Source: Dugong dugon (lineage: Eukaryota; Chordata; Mammalia; Sirenia; Dugongidae). From it: a stretch of 64,000 bases of DNA. The position numbers and the translations under genes were made by a program. Positions 20,948-31,530 of this stretch are shown piece after piece. The stretch lies in the NCBI GenBank assembly GCA_030035585.1, contig CM057462.1:61724734-61788733 (forward strand). Reading direction: 5' to 3'. The notes under the pieces were generated by a model. That model was not told where the DNA came from and ran no database searches. It was given only the letters and a program-made list of their open reading frames with translations. Every line of letters starts with the position of its first letter. The first letter of the stretch is position 1.

Positions 20948-21424
20948 TGTCACGGTTTGAATTATGTCCCCCAAAAAATGTGTGTATCAGTTTGGCTAGG
21001 CCATGATTCTTGGTACTGTGTGATTTTCCTGTATGTTGTTAACCTGCCTCTATGATGTTAATGAGGGAGGATGGGTGGCAGTTGTGTTAGTAAGGCAGGA
21101 CCTGATCTACAAGACTGGATTGTGTTCTGAGGCAATGTCTTGAGATATAAAAGACAGAAGTGAGCAGTGAGACAGGGGGACCTCATACCATCAAGAAAGC
21201 AGTGCCAGGAGCAGAGCGCGTCCTTTGGACTGGGGTCCCTGCGCAGAGACACTCCTAGTCTGGGGGAACACTGATGAGAAGGTCAAGAGAGAGAAAGCCT
21301 TCCCCTGGAGCTGACACCCTGAATTTGGACTTTTAGCCTACTCTACTGTGAAGAAATAAATTCTCTTTGTTAAAACCATCCACTTGTGGTATTTCTGTTA
21401 TAGCAGCACTAGATAACTTAGACA
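20948..21424 (+). mobile_element. MaLR-type LTR, complete
   Basis: 477 bp, TGTCACGGTTTGAATTATGT to TAACTTAGACA. TATA box TATAAAAG at 21146-21153, inferred start at 21175, AATAAA at 21355-21360. The same LTR type occurs antisense at 24160-24646 and, more diverged, at 29732-30218. Confidence 0.9.
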
Positions 21425-22494
21425 GATGTTTACCTCTGTTTTATTGACAAATTATGGTTAACTTTGAGAAGAATGGGAATTCCAGAACACTTAATTATGC
21501 TCATGACGAAACTGTACCTAGACAAGGAGGCAGTTGTTCGAACAGAACAAGGGGATACTGTGTGGTTTAGAGTCAGGAAAAGTGTGCATCAGGGTTCTAT
21601 CCTTTCACCATACTTATTCAATCTGTATGCTGAGCAAATAATCTAAGAAGCTGGACTATATGAAGAAGAACAGGGTATCAGGATTGGAGGAAGACTCATT
21701 AACAACCTGCATTGTGCAAATGACACAACCTTGTTTGTTGAAAGAGGACTTGAAGCATTTATTGATGAAGATCAAAGACTACAGCCTTCAGTATGGATTA
21801 CACCTCAACATAAAGAACACAAAAATCCTCACAACTGGACCAATAAGCAATATCTTAAAAAGCAGAGAAAAGATTGAAGTTGTCAAAGATTTCATTTTAC
21901 TTGGATCCACAATCAGCATCCACAGAAGCAGCAGTCAAGAAATCAAATGATGCTTTGCTTTGGGCAAATTTGCTGCAAAATACTTCTTTCAAGTGTTAAA
22001 AAGCAAAAATGTCACTTTGAGGACTAAGGTACACCTGATCCAAGTCATGGTGTTTTCAGTCACCTTATATGCATGTGGAAGCAGGACAATGAATAAAGAA
22101 GACTGAAGAAGAATTGATGCCTCTGAATTATGGTGTTGGCGAAGAATATTGACTATACCATGAACTACCAAAAGAATGAACAAATCGGTCTTAGAAGAAG
22201 TACAACCAGAATGCTCCTTAGAAGCAAGGATGTTGAGACTATGTCTCACATATTTTGGACATGTTATCAGGAAGGCTCAGTCCCTAGAGAAGGACATCAT
22301 GCTTGGTAGAGAGTCCAAAAAAAAAAAAAAAAAAGAGGAAGACCCTCAACAAGATGGATTGACACACTGGCTGCAATAATGGGCTCAAGTGTAACAGCGA
22401 TTGTGAGGATGGCACAGGACCAGGAACTGTTTTGTTCTGTTGTACAAAGGGTCGCTAAGAGTGGGAACCGACTTGACAGCACCTAACAACAACA
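21425..22494 (+). pseudogene. RTE LINE, RT end and 3' terminus (dead)
   Basis: RTE-clade LINEs encode endonuclease and reverse transcriptase. Here the frame carries the end of the RT domain (IPEHLIMLMTKLYLDKEAVV, GSILSPYLFNLYAEQII). The catalytic YADD-type motif has decayed to CAND (LHCANDTTLF near 21711). An A-run of 18 (22317-22334) interrupts the 3' part. It ends with the CTAACAACAACA tail. It starts immediately after the LTR, which suggests the LTR element had inserted into an RTE in the source locus. Confidence 0.88.
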
Positions 22495-22973
22495 TGCTTG
22501 TGGTTATGGTCCCATTTGAGAGTGAGCTGTCCCTTACGTTAATGAAGCAGGATTAGGTCATGTTAATGAGGATTAGGGTGGGAAGCAACACCCTTACTCA
22601 GGTCACAGCCTGATCTGATGTAAGGGGAGTTTCCCTGAGATGTGGCCTGCATCATCTTTTATCTTACAAGAGATAAAAGGAGAGAGAAGCGATCAGAGAG
22701 AGAGGAACCTGACTACCACCAACAAAGAAGAGCCAGGAGCGGAGCATGTCCTTTGGTCCTAGGTTTCCTGTGCTAAGAACCTCGTAGACTCAGGGGAAGA
22801 TTGATGCCAAGACACATGTAGATCTCCAAGGAATGCCAGGCCCACAGATGTTGAAAGGAGACAAGGACCTTCCTCCAGAGCTGACAGAGAAAGAAAGCCT
22901 TCCCCTAGAGCTAGCACTCTGAAATTGGACTTCTAGCCTCCTAAACTGTGAGAAAATAAATTTCTGTTTGTTA
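22495..22973 (+). mobile_element. Second MaLR-type LTR, ended at its poly(A) site
   Basis: A related but distinct LTR: TGTGGTTATGGTCCCATTTG start, AAGAGATAAAAGGAGAGAG TATA-like box near 22667, AGGAGCGGAGCATGTCCTTT in R and AATAAA at 22955. Sequence stops at TTTGTTAAA, so the U5 part seen in the other LTRs is missing and replaced by poly(A). Confidence 0.85.
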
Positions 22974-23005
22974 AAAAAAAAAAAAAAGAAGAAGAAGCTA
23001 CTTTC

Positions 23006-23974
23006 AGTTCAAGGCTTTGATATTTAAGTGACAGAGCAGAAAACACACAAATATCCTTCAGACATCTTCAATAAAGATGCTCACGCAGGGGGACACCCAG
23101 CTCCTGCAGAGTTTTCAGAGCCTTCCCCTGTACTAATTGTCTGTGCCAGATGAGGCACTGAGACTGAGGCAATCTCAGCCAGCACCCTTCCAGGCCCCTA
23201 CCCCTTGCACAGAGGGTCAGGGCCCCATGTGCCTGATGATGTGGCTGGGGCTAGAGAGAAAGGGTCTGGTTCTCCCTGGCTGGAGGGTGTCTTACAACCA
23301 AACCTAATTATAGTTCTTCTTCCAACCTGGGGCGCCTGCTCCACAGTGGTGCCAGCATTGAGGAGACAGCCCTGCCTCCAGCAGCCCCTCCACCCAGCTG
23401 CCCATCCACAGACCCGCCCTGAAGATGCTGAGAGGCTGGTGCTCAGGCCACTCCGGAAATGGGAGTGGGCAGAGCGAGGGTCAAGGGGAGCAGAGCCTGA
23501 GAAATTAGTAGAGGAGAACGGAGCCTGTTCTACATTATTACTCCCATCCTTGTCTGTTTTAAATATCAATTGCGATGCAGGTTAAATGCTTATTCAGAAG
23601 CCTTTTAGCTTAAAAGTAAGCTAATTGATCTCTGGAGATCCTGAATGAACAGCGAAGAAACTACACTAATTATAGAATCCACTTCCACTTCTCTGTTTTG
23701 TTTTGTGTCTTCTCTGACGATACCGCTGGAGTGACAGGGCCTGGTGGAGTCCAAACACATGGTGTCTTTATTAGGCAGCAACATCAAGTGTTACCCCGGC
23801 AGACCCAAACGCAGCCAGCACAGTCTGGGACGAGCTCTCCCAGGTAGGGGCTCTCAGAGGCAGGACTTGAAGAGCCAGAAACTACCAGGACTGTTCAACA
23901 TTGGCCAGAATCCATTAAAGTAGTCTGGTCCACGGTGTCCCCTTAATATGCTCTCAAACCCACTCACTCAGCAA
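23006..23974. other. Unique intronic sequence with a possible conserved core
   Basis: No repeat recognised. 23520-23720 contains several AT-rich motif cores (AAATATCAATTGCGATGCAG, AGTAAGCTAATTGATC, ACACTAATTATAG) in otherwise GC-richer DNA and looks like a constrained element. No coding exon seen. Confidence 0.4.
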
Positions 23975-24690
23975 AAAAATAAAATAAATAAAACCAGTTG
24001 CCATCGAGTCGACTACGATTCACGGCAACCCCATGTGTGTCAGCATAGAACTGCGCTCCGTAGGGTTTTCAACGGTTGATTTTTCAGAAGTAGATCACCA
24101 GGCCTTTCTTCTGAGATGCCTCTGGGTGGACTCGAACTGTTAGCTTTTTGGTGAGTAGCTGTCTTAGTCATCTAGCGCTGCCATAACAGAAATACCACAA
24201 GTGGATGGTTTTAACGAAGAGAAGTTTATTTCCTCACAGTTAAAGTCAGCTAAAAGTCCAGATTCAGGGCGTCAGCTCCAGGGGAAGGCTTTTCCTCTCT
24301 CTGTCGGCCTTCTTCTCTTCAGTGTTCCCCTGCACTAGGAGCTTCTCGGCACAGGGACCCCGGTCCAAAGGACGCGCTCTGCTCCCGGCACTGCTTTCTT
24401 GATGGTATGAGGTCCCCCTGTCTCACTGCTCACTTCTGTCTTTTGTATCTCAAGAGATTGCCTCAGGACACAATCCAGTCTTGTAGATCAGGTCCTGCCT
24501 TACTAACACAACTGCCACCCATCCTCCCTCATTAACATCATAGAGGCAGGTTTACAACATACAGGAAAATCACACAGTACCAGGAATCAAGGCCTAGCCA
24601 AACCGATACACACATTTTTGGGGGGGACATCATTCAAACCATGACAGTAGCCAAGTGCTTAACCATTTGTGCCACCCAGGGACTCTTACC
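23975..24690 (-). mobile_element. AfroSINE split by a solo LTR
   Basis: Antisense SINE body 23990-24159 (TTGCCATCGAGTCGACTACG to TTTTTGGTGAGTAGC) continues after the LTR with CAAGTGCTTAACCATTTGTG up to GGGACTC near 24686. The A/T-rich start at 23975 is the SINE tail. Confidence 0.9.
24160..24646 (-). mobile_element. MaLR-type solo LTR with 5-bp duplication
   Basis: 487 bp from TGTCTTAGTCATC to AACCATGACA, the complement of a complete TG...CA LTR. GTAGC flanks both ends (24155-24159, 24647-24651). A 5-bp duplication is usual for ERVL/MaLR integration. It inserted into an AfroSINE. Confidence 0.92.
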
Positions 24691-25100
24691 TACCTTGCAG
24701 GTCCTATCTAAAAATAAAATAAAGTTAAAAAAAAAATTTAAAAAGCCAACACCACCTGTCTCCGAAGCTGCTTCAGATCTACTTCCTGCTCACATATTCT
24801 GACCACCCCAGGGATCTCAGCTCCTGACTTAGTTCCCTCTCATTTAACCCTCTGCACCAGCCACCTTGGCCTTTGCATCCCTCTGGTCCCTGCCCATAGC
24901 TCCCTGCTCACCATGGGGCTTAGGTCTCTCCGCCTCATGCTCCCTGTCTAGTAATAGTAGCGTGGAATTATATCCCATACTCTCCTTTGCCTCGGGAGAT
25001 GTGTCCTTCTGCTTTCTCTTCTCCCTGTCCAGGTTCTGACCCCATCTACTATCCTATCTTGAGGGAAACAGAGAATGGGCGCCTCTGGGTGCTAGGAAAC

Positions 25101-25763
25101 CTCACAACTGGACCAATAAGCAACATCATGATAAACGGTGAAGAAACGGAAGTTTTCAAGGATTTCATATTCCTGGATCCACATTCAACACCCTTGGAAA
25201 AGCAGCAGTCAAGATATCAAATGACCTATTGCACTGGGCAAATCTGCTGCAAAAGACCTCCTTAAAGTGTTAAAAAGCAAAGACATCACTTTGAAGACTA
25301 AGGTGCACCTGACCCCAAGCCATGGTATTCTCAATTGCCTCATATGCATGTGAAAGCTGGACAATGATTAAGGAAGACCGAAGAATTGATGCATTTGATT
25401 TGTGGTGTTGGCGAAGAATATTGAATATGCCATGGACTGCCAGAAGAAAGAACAGATCTGTCTTAGAAGAAGCACAGCCAGAACGCTACTTAGAAGCAAG
25501 GATGGCAAGACTTCATCTCACGTATTTTGAACCTGTTATTATGACGGTTCAGTCCCTGGAGAAGGACATCATGCTTGGTAAAGTAGAGGGTCAGCAAAAA
25601 AGAGGAAGACCCTTAACGAGATGGATTGACACAGTGGCTGCAACAATAGGCTCAGACACAGCAATGATCGTGAGGATGGTGCAGGACTGGGCAGTGTTTT
25701 TTGCTCTGCTGTACACAGGGTTGCTGTGAGTCAGAAGCGACTCAACGGCATCTAAACAACAAC
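25101..25763 (+). pseudogene. RTE LINE 3' end with 7-bp duplication
   Basis: The 5'-truncated copy begins CTCACAACTGGACCAATAAG and ends CATCTAAACAACAAC. The open stretch at 25322-25729 (135 codons) covers the RTE C-terminal segment: ASYACESWTMIKEDRRIDAF, MPWTARRKNRSVLEEAQPER and GQQKRGRPLTRWIDTVAATI. No RT active site is included. AGGAAAC flanks it (25094-25100, 25764-25770). Confidence 0.9.
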
Positions 25764-25770
25764 AGGAAAC

Positions 25771-26290
25771 TGCAGGCAGGATGTAGGGAGGCTAACATCT
25801 TCCCATAAGGCTAGGAAATGAGAAGTTACACAAGGTTGAGCAGTTCTCTTTCCTGCAGGGCTTCTCGCACGCTTCCTCTGCTCATATGCACGGTGAGCCT
25901 GCAAGAGTTGCGTAGAAGAAACAAGTTCCCCAAACTGACGTGACAGCGGTGGAAACCTTTTGTGGCAGAGCATCTTGCTGCAAACACGCTTTGGGAATTG
26001 CTGTGTTACAGTGATTTGGGCAAAAGTTTTTCCACTTGTCTGAGGTGTCAGCTGTTTGAGGTCCAGAGCTAGATCCTCAACATCTCAGCCTGCCCCCCAC
26101 ACACGGTCCTGAGCTCTGCACATCAGAGACACCCAAGAAAGAACAAAGGATGATGGCCAAAGCATTCGCTGTACCTAACACGAGGGGCCCAGTGTGACAG
26201 ATTTGTTTTTACTGGATTGATTCTGGGGCATCAGTGACTGGTTGTTTTAACACAGTCTCAGAGGTGTGATTGCTCTGCTAGGTTCTCATT
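25771..26290. other. Unique intronic sequence
   Basis: No repeat or exon recognised. Confidence 0.45.
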
Positions 26291-26291
26291 A

Positions 26292-26359
26292 GTGCGTGCG
26301 TGTGTGCGTGTGTGCATGTGTGTGTGTGCGTGCGTGCATGTGTGTGTGTGCGTGTGTGA
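26292..26359 (+). repeat. (GT/GC)n microsatellite
   Basis: Alternating purine-pyrimidine tract with CG interruptions (GTGCGTGCGTGTGTGCGTG), potentially Z-DNA forming. Confidence 0.93.
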
Positions 26360-26464
26360 AGGCACCTGAGCAGGTGTGGGCCCACATCTCACCAAGGGTG
26401 GGGCACAGCAGGGAGGGAAGTGTGGGGGAGCCAATTCATCAGCCCTGCTGTTTTGTGCCTCTCT

Positions 26465-26590
26465 CCCCAAGGCATTTGGTTGAAATAAGAAAATCTGGCT
26501 TAATTATGATCATTAGCAAATGAGACTGCTTGCATCTTTACAAGCTTGCGGCTCATACAAAGGAATTCCCAGCAACCTTGTTCCACATCG
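26465..26590. promoter_or_regulatory. Candidate conserved non-coding block
   Basis: Unique sequence with GGCTTAATTATGATCATTAG, ATTAGCAAATGAGAC (octamer-like on the complement) and ATACAAAGG (SOX/TCF-like). Conservation is inferred from composition only. Confidence 0.35.
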
Positions 26591-26599
26591 ACAACGCTG

Positions 26600-26937
26600 A
26601 TAGCCCCAACCCGTCCTTCATTCAACAAACACACGGGGAGCACCTACTGTGTGCCAGGACTGGGCACACAGCAGAGAAACAGTGGGGAGACCTCTACCCT
26701 GCCATACCTGGTTCATTTCCCCAGTGCTCATAATGCACTTTGAAATGATCTTCAATATCTATCTGTGGTCTAGTTTATTGCCAGCCTTTGCCCCCCACCT
26801 CCACCACTAGAATATAGGCTCTTTGAGCATGAAGATTTTGTCTGTATTGTGCACTACTTTCTCTCCAGTGCCTAGAACAGTGGCTGGCACATAGTAGGTG
26901 ATCAATAAATATTTCTCGAGTATTAATAAATATGTAT
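26600..26937. mobile_element. L2 LINE pieces, both orientations
   Basis: 26610-26700 reads as antisense L2 (TTCATTCAACAAACACACGG, GAGCACCTACTGTGTGCCAG). 26780-26937 is sense L2 3' end (AGAATATAGGCTCTTTGAGC, TGGCTGGCACATAGTAGGTG, CAATAAATATTTCTCGAG). Confidence 0.75.
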
Positions 26938-26939
26938 GA

Positions 26940-27436
26940 CACGTGCACATGTAAACAAGCGTGAACAGTTAAATAACAAAACTTCAGGAAGTAACAAGAG
27001 GACATCAGCTTTTAACCAGAGTTGCTGCCTCGGGCTTGTAGAAGAGGACACCCCAAGAAGTAAGAATATAATTCAGGGCTTTTAAGCAGTCAGGGCGGCT
27101 CCTTATAGGAGCATCCAGATCAGAAAGCTGAACTCTTCATGCCAAAATCCAGAAAGACTCATAAATCCCTCTGGACACAGCCACTTAGAAAGCTCACGGC
27201 AGTCTGTAACAGGGCAGGACAGCAGATGCATTTGCAGAACTGGAGCAGAGTTGCAATCCCAGAATTTGCAAGGACTGTCAGCAGCAGTGGCAAAAAGAAG
27301 TAGCTTGAATATTAAAAGCACAGGCTTAAAGATATTGTCCTCTAAACCTTGAACTTTGAACAAATGGAAAGACAGAGTTTTCTGCATCACCATGCAGTGT
27401 GCACTAGTGGGAGGACCAAATGCAGCTCAGATGTTT
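26940..27436. other. Unique intronic sequence
   Basis: No repeat or exon recognised. Confidence 0.45.
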
Positions 27437-27645
27437 TAAGGACAGTAATAAGAATCGCTAACACCTATTGAGCCTAAGTTCCAAGCCTTATCCATGCATT
27501 ATCTTATGTAATCCTCACGACAACTCGGTGAAGTGGATTCTACTATTATCTTCATCTTTCAGACGAGGAAACTGAAGCTCAGAGAAGTTAGTGATCCGTC
27601 CAAGATCGGACAGCCTCTGCAGGTCCAGGAGTCATGCTCTGGGTG
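27437..27645 (-). mobile_element. MIR SINE
   Basis: Antisense MIR: CCATGCATTATCTTATGTAA, TCCTCACGACAACTCGGTG and GACGAGGAAACTGAAGCTCA. Confidence 0.85.
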
Positions 27646-27848
27646 CAAACGGGACACCAGGTGATGAAATAGAGGATCTAGAACCCTGCAGAAGCACTTT
27701 CCTAAGCCTCACCTGGGAAAGGGTTTCACCAGGTAGCTAGCACCAGAGCCCACAGAGTATTTAAATCTATAAGTTATTCATTAGTTCGTGTTGTTAAATT
27801 CATGCTTAACTAGTTAGTAAATGGTGTGTGGTTCTCATTCTACAGTAT

Positions 27849-28021
27849 CCAAAAACCCACTGCCATTGAGTGGATTCTGACTCATAGCAGACCCTATAGG
27901 ACAGGACAGAACTGCCCCATAGGGTTTCCAAATCTTTCTCCTGTGGAGAGGCTGGTGGGTTCGAACCGCTGACCTTTAGGTTAGCAGCCAAATGCTCAAC
28001 CACTGCACCCCCAGGACTCCT
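27849..28021 (-). mobile_element. AfroSINE with 11-bp duplication
   Basis: Antisense copy (CTGCCATTGAGTGGATTCTG to GCTCAACCACTGCACCCCC), flanked by TTCTACAGTAT at 27838-27848 and 28022-28032. Confidence 0.93.
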
Positions 28022-28384
28022 TTCTACAGTATAGGTTCGGTCATCTCCAACTAATTCTTTTATTGCCTTACAAGGTACTAATTAACCAAATACTTCAGAT
28101 ATTTCCAGGAAAAGAAAATTAGATCTGAGACTAAAACAGGTGAAATCATGTTTTCCAAAAGGACAGATCAAGTAAATGCCCTTCCAGAATGGGACTGTTC
28201 ATGCCTGGGTGGGCGGCCTGCCATCTTTGCCCAGGAGAGGGCCGTCCCACTCCCACTCCCAGATGGATGCCGCCTTGGTGAGAGGGTGGCTGCCTCCAGG
28301 TTGTGGCTAAGGCTTTGTCTGGGCAAGGATGTCTCTCTTGTGATCCACCCTCAACTCCACAATACCTCCAACTAAACGTTTCTA

Positions 28385-28770
28385 AAATCACATACAGCAT
28401 CTCTCCCCAGACCTAATCTCTTCTTGGGCTTCCCATCTCAGGAAAGGGCACCAATGTCCCTCAGCAGTGCAAGCTGGACAACTTGGTGTCATTTTCACCT
28501 CTCCCCCCAGTCCCTTACCACCACGTACCCCCAAAATGACTCTGGGACCTGTCCTGCAGGTGGCACCAGCCTCCTCATGCTCCCCCTACCTCTAGGCTCC
28601 CTTTCTCCAGTCCCTCCTCCACACATCCGCCCCAGTGAATTCCAAAGCTGGTGTCACCACTCTGCCTAACACTCGCCCTGGCTTCCTACTGCCTTCAGGG
28701 TCAAAACCACATTTTTCTTTCTGACATTCAACTTCCCCAGTTACCTTTCTTCCTGATTGCACTCTAAACC
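28385..28770 (+). mobile_element. L2 LINE internal/3' fragment
   Basis: Sense L2 signals: CAGACCTAATCTCTTCTTGG, TTGGTGTCATTTTCACCTCT, CGCCCTGGCTTCCTACTGCC and CAGGGTCAAAACCACATTTT. Confidence 0.55.
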
Positions 28771-28849
28771 TCTCCATACAATGTGTAGTTCAGCTATATC
28801 TGTAGTTTCTCAACTGTGCCATGAACTGCCACATCTATATGTCTTTGCT

Positions 28850-29030
28850 CTTGACATATTATTAACGGCAGCAAAGTATGTGAACCCTTCTCATGCATCA
28901 GGTACAGTGCCAAACGCCTTACATGCATTATCTTGTCCAGTGTTCACAACACTCCTAAATATTCGATTCTCACTTTATTATGGATGAGAAAACTGAGGTT
29001 AAGACAGAGTAGTACCTTCCCTGTACTCAT
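28850..29030 (-). mobile_element. MIR SINE
   Basis: CAGTGCCAAACGCCTTACAT, GCATTATCTTGTCCAGTGTT and TGGATGAGAAAACTGAGG follow antisense MIR order. Confidence 0.75.
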
Positions 29031-29372
29031 ACCTGAAACCCAGGTGTGCCTCCAGGTGTACCCAGGTTTGCTCTCCCTCATACACTGGGCTGACTGGTTC
29101 AATCTCTGGTTTAGCGTTTGTCTCTTCAGCATTTCCAGGTCTGTCCCCTAACTAGGTTGTATGGCCTGCAAGGGATGTGTCACCCTGTGCCTAGCACAGT
29201 GCCTGGACACTGAGCCAGTGGGACTAAAACCCACATCTTTGGCCAGGTGTGACTGAGCCCTCTATGCAGCCTTTCTCAATTGATTCATTAATACATCAAG
29301 TATTCATTGAACACCTATTTTATGACAAGGACTATTCCAGGCACTGGGCACAGAGCATCAAACTAAACAAAG

Positions 29373-29572
29373 AAGCCCATTGCCACAGAGTCAATTCAGA
29401 CTCATGGCAACCCCATGTGTTTCAGAGCAGACCTGTGATTCATAGAGTTTTCAATGGCTGTATCTTATGGAAGTAGATCGCCAGGCCTTTCTTCCACTCG
29501 GTGGATTCAAACTGCTAACCTTTTGGTTAGTAGCTGACATCAAAATGTTTGTGCTACCTAGGGACCTTAAGC
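29373..29572 (-). mobile_element. AfroSINE with 8-bp duplication
   Basis: Antisense copy (GCCCATTGCCACAGAGTCAA to GTGCTACCTAGGGACC). AAACAAAG flanks it at 29365-29372 and 29573-29580. Confidence 0.9.
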
Positions 29573-29731
29573 AAACAAAGTCCCTCCTTTAAGGCACCGA
29601 ATGTCCTTGAGAAAAAAATCTATGAAGGGAAAAACCAGGGTGAGCTGATAGCGAGTGCCTGGAGGGGACTATTTTTCACGGCTCTCCCAAGCAAAGTCCA
29701 GTACGACAAATATTCAAATATTCATTGGGAC

Positions 29732-30218
29732 TGTCATGGATTGAACTGTGTCCCCAAAAAATATCTGCCAACTTGTCTGGGTCATGATTCCCAGTATTGT
29801 ATGATCGTCTACCATTTTGTAATCTGATGTGATTTCCTTCCGTGTTGTAAACTCCATCACTATGATGTAACAAGAAGGATTAGCGGCAGTTATATTGATG
29901 AGGTCTACAAGATTAGATAGTGTCTTAAGCCAATCTCTTTTGAGATATGAAAGAGAGAAGCGAGCAGAGAGACATGGCAACCTCATACCACCAAGAAAGC
30001 AGTGCTGGGAGCAGAGCGTGTCCTTTGGACCTGAGGTTCCTGTGCAGAGAAGCTCCTAGACCAAGAGAAGACTGATGACAGGGACCTTCCTCCAGAGCCG
30101 AAAGAGAAAACGTTCCTTTGGAGCTGATGCCCTGAACGTGGACTTGTAGCCTACAGGACTGTAAGAGAATGAACTTCTCTTTGTATTTCTGTTAGAGCAG
30201 CACTGGATGACTAAGACA
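29732..30218 (+). mobile_element. MaLR-type solo LTR
   Basis: TGTCATGGATTGAACTGTGT to GATGACTAAGACA. It is more diverged than the 24160 and 20948 copies: the TATA box is altered to GATATGAAAG and the poly(A) signal to AATGAA. The flanking five bases match only partly. Confidence 0.88.
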
Positions 30219-30520
30219 GGTAACTTCTCAGTGCAGGGGCATAGAACAATGAATAAATCAGCCTTGGGTTGTTCAGAGATTAATAGAGGAATGAGTCAAA
30301 TAAAGAAATAATTACAATAAGGGCGATGATTACACTATTGTGATAAATGCAAAGTGTTTCAGGAGTGAAAATTGCCAGGAGGAGTCCCAGAAGGCTTCCT
30401 AGAGGAGGTGATATTTAAGCTGGACTTGAAGAGTAAGTAGAAGGTGTTCTGGCAGAGGATGAGTCAAAGCACCTAGCAGGCAGAGAGAACAGCAGGAGCC
30501 AAGCATGAATGAGCCTGGCG

Positions 30521-31120
30521 ATTTCAGCCACCAGGCAGAAGCCGGGTGTGGTTGTGCGCAGGCTCAGAGCCTTCCAGGCCATCTCCTCCTCCCCATCAGT
30601 TTTTCTCACTCTCTGGCTCGGAACAGACGTGCCTGCCTCGAGGAACCACTGCTCCTTTCTCCAACGCTGCTGTGTCCTGCTGACAGCTGACACATTGTGA
30701 TAGCTTCTCCCAGCAGGCGCTGGGGTGGCAAGTAAGCCCGCAACAGAGTCTTGAGAGGCTTAGAGGAAAGCCCCGCCTGCTCTGGTAGCATCCTCATCTT
30801 CAGAAGAGGCGCATGTGCAGGGGAAAGGAAGGGAACACCCCTCCAGGCTGAATAGTCAGCTTTATCCTGGCCACAGGCAGAAGGATGCAGGTTGCAGTTG
30901 TGGATGCAAGCTGCTTGGTTCCCAGTTTGTGAGAGCAAGGCATGTGTCCCACCCCCAGGCTCAGCCCTGCCCCACGTCTAGGGCCACCACTGATCAGAAG
31001 CCGCAGCACACTGGTCTCTGAAGCTGATCTGGTCCAGACCATGTGCCCCAGCTCTGGGAGTTTGTCCTCCACTGCCTGGCTCTCACTTGTGTAATGCCTC
31101 AGTCTACCTAAAAAGGACCA
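30521..31120. other. Unique intronic sequence
   Basis: No repeat or exon recognised. Short open frames only. Confidence 0.45.
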
Positions 31121-31530
31121 GAACCTAGTGGTCTGGAATCAGAATGCTTTGGTTCCGTTCAAGTTCCAGCTCGGCCCCTAAGCAGCTGTTATTTACCCCC
31201 TCTGCGATCCTTACTCCCTTTATATCTGTGGAAGCCCATGGGTGATGCAAACGGTTAAGGCGCTCAGCTGCTAACCGAAAGGCTGGAGGTTGAAGTCCAC
31301 CCAGAGGTACCTCGGAAGAAAGGCCTGAAGATCTGCTTCCAAAAAAATCAGCCATTGAAAACTCTATGGAGCATGGTTCTACTCTGACACATGTGAAGTC
31401 AGCATAAGTCAGGGTCGACTTGATGGCAACTGGTTTTGTATCTGGGAAATGGGGGTTGAACCCTACAGGGCTGCTAGGCATCAGGGAGATGATGTACAGA
31501 AAGTGCTTGGCCCAGGCCTGGCACACAGGG
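31121..31530 (+). mobile_element. MIR SINE split by an AfroSINE
   Basis: GTGGTCTGGAATCAGAATGC, CCTTTATATCTG before the SINE. After it come CTGGGAAATGGGGGTTGAAC, AGGGAGATGATGTACAGAAA and GGCCTGGCACACAG, in sense MIR order. Confidence 0.75.
31229..31437 (+). mobile_element. AfroSINE, long form
   Basis: GAAGCCCATGGGTGATGCAA head, CTCGGAAGAAAGGCCTGAAG middle and TCGACTTGATGGCAACTGG tail. The flanks TATATCTG and TTGTATCTG suggest a short diverged duplication. Confidence 0.9.

Larger units (their letters stand above)
19681..22992 (+). mobile_element. Retroposed LTR-initiated chimeric transcript (composite)
   Basis: A 3.3-kb unit bounded by the 13-bp repeat AGAAGCTACTTTC (19668-19680 and 22993-23005). 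It ends in an A-run 13-15 nt after AATAAA (22955-22960). Order: R-U5 of a MaLR-type LTR, internal region, full second LTR, RTE fragment, then a different MaLR-type LTR cut at its poly(A) site. The left end coincides with the expected cap site of the LTR, 29 nt after its TATA box. Duplication, poly(A) and missing U3 together point to LINE-mediated retroposition of an RNA, not to proviral integration. See findings. Confidence 0.8.
29278..30520 (-). mobile_element. L2 LINE fragment carrying a SINE and an LTR
   Basis: Antisense L2 begins CATTAATACATCAAGTATTC and ACTATTCCAGGCACTGGGC. It is cut by the AfroSINE (29373) and the LTR (29732), and resumes about 30220-30520 (AGGCTTCCTAGAGGAGGTGA, GGCAGAGAGAACAGCAGGAG). 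Confidence 0.65.

Noticed and set aside
19681-21424. Ordinary MaLR provirus insertion
   Set aside because: The left LTR lacks U3, the 13-bp flanks are too long for integrase-type insertion, and the flanks enclose additional RTE and LTR sequence ending in poly(A).
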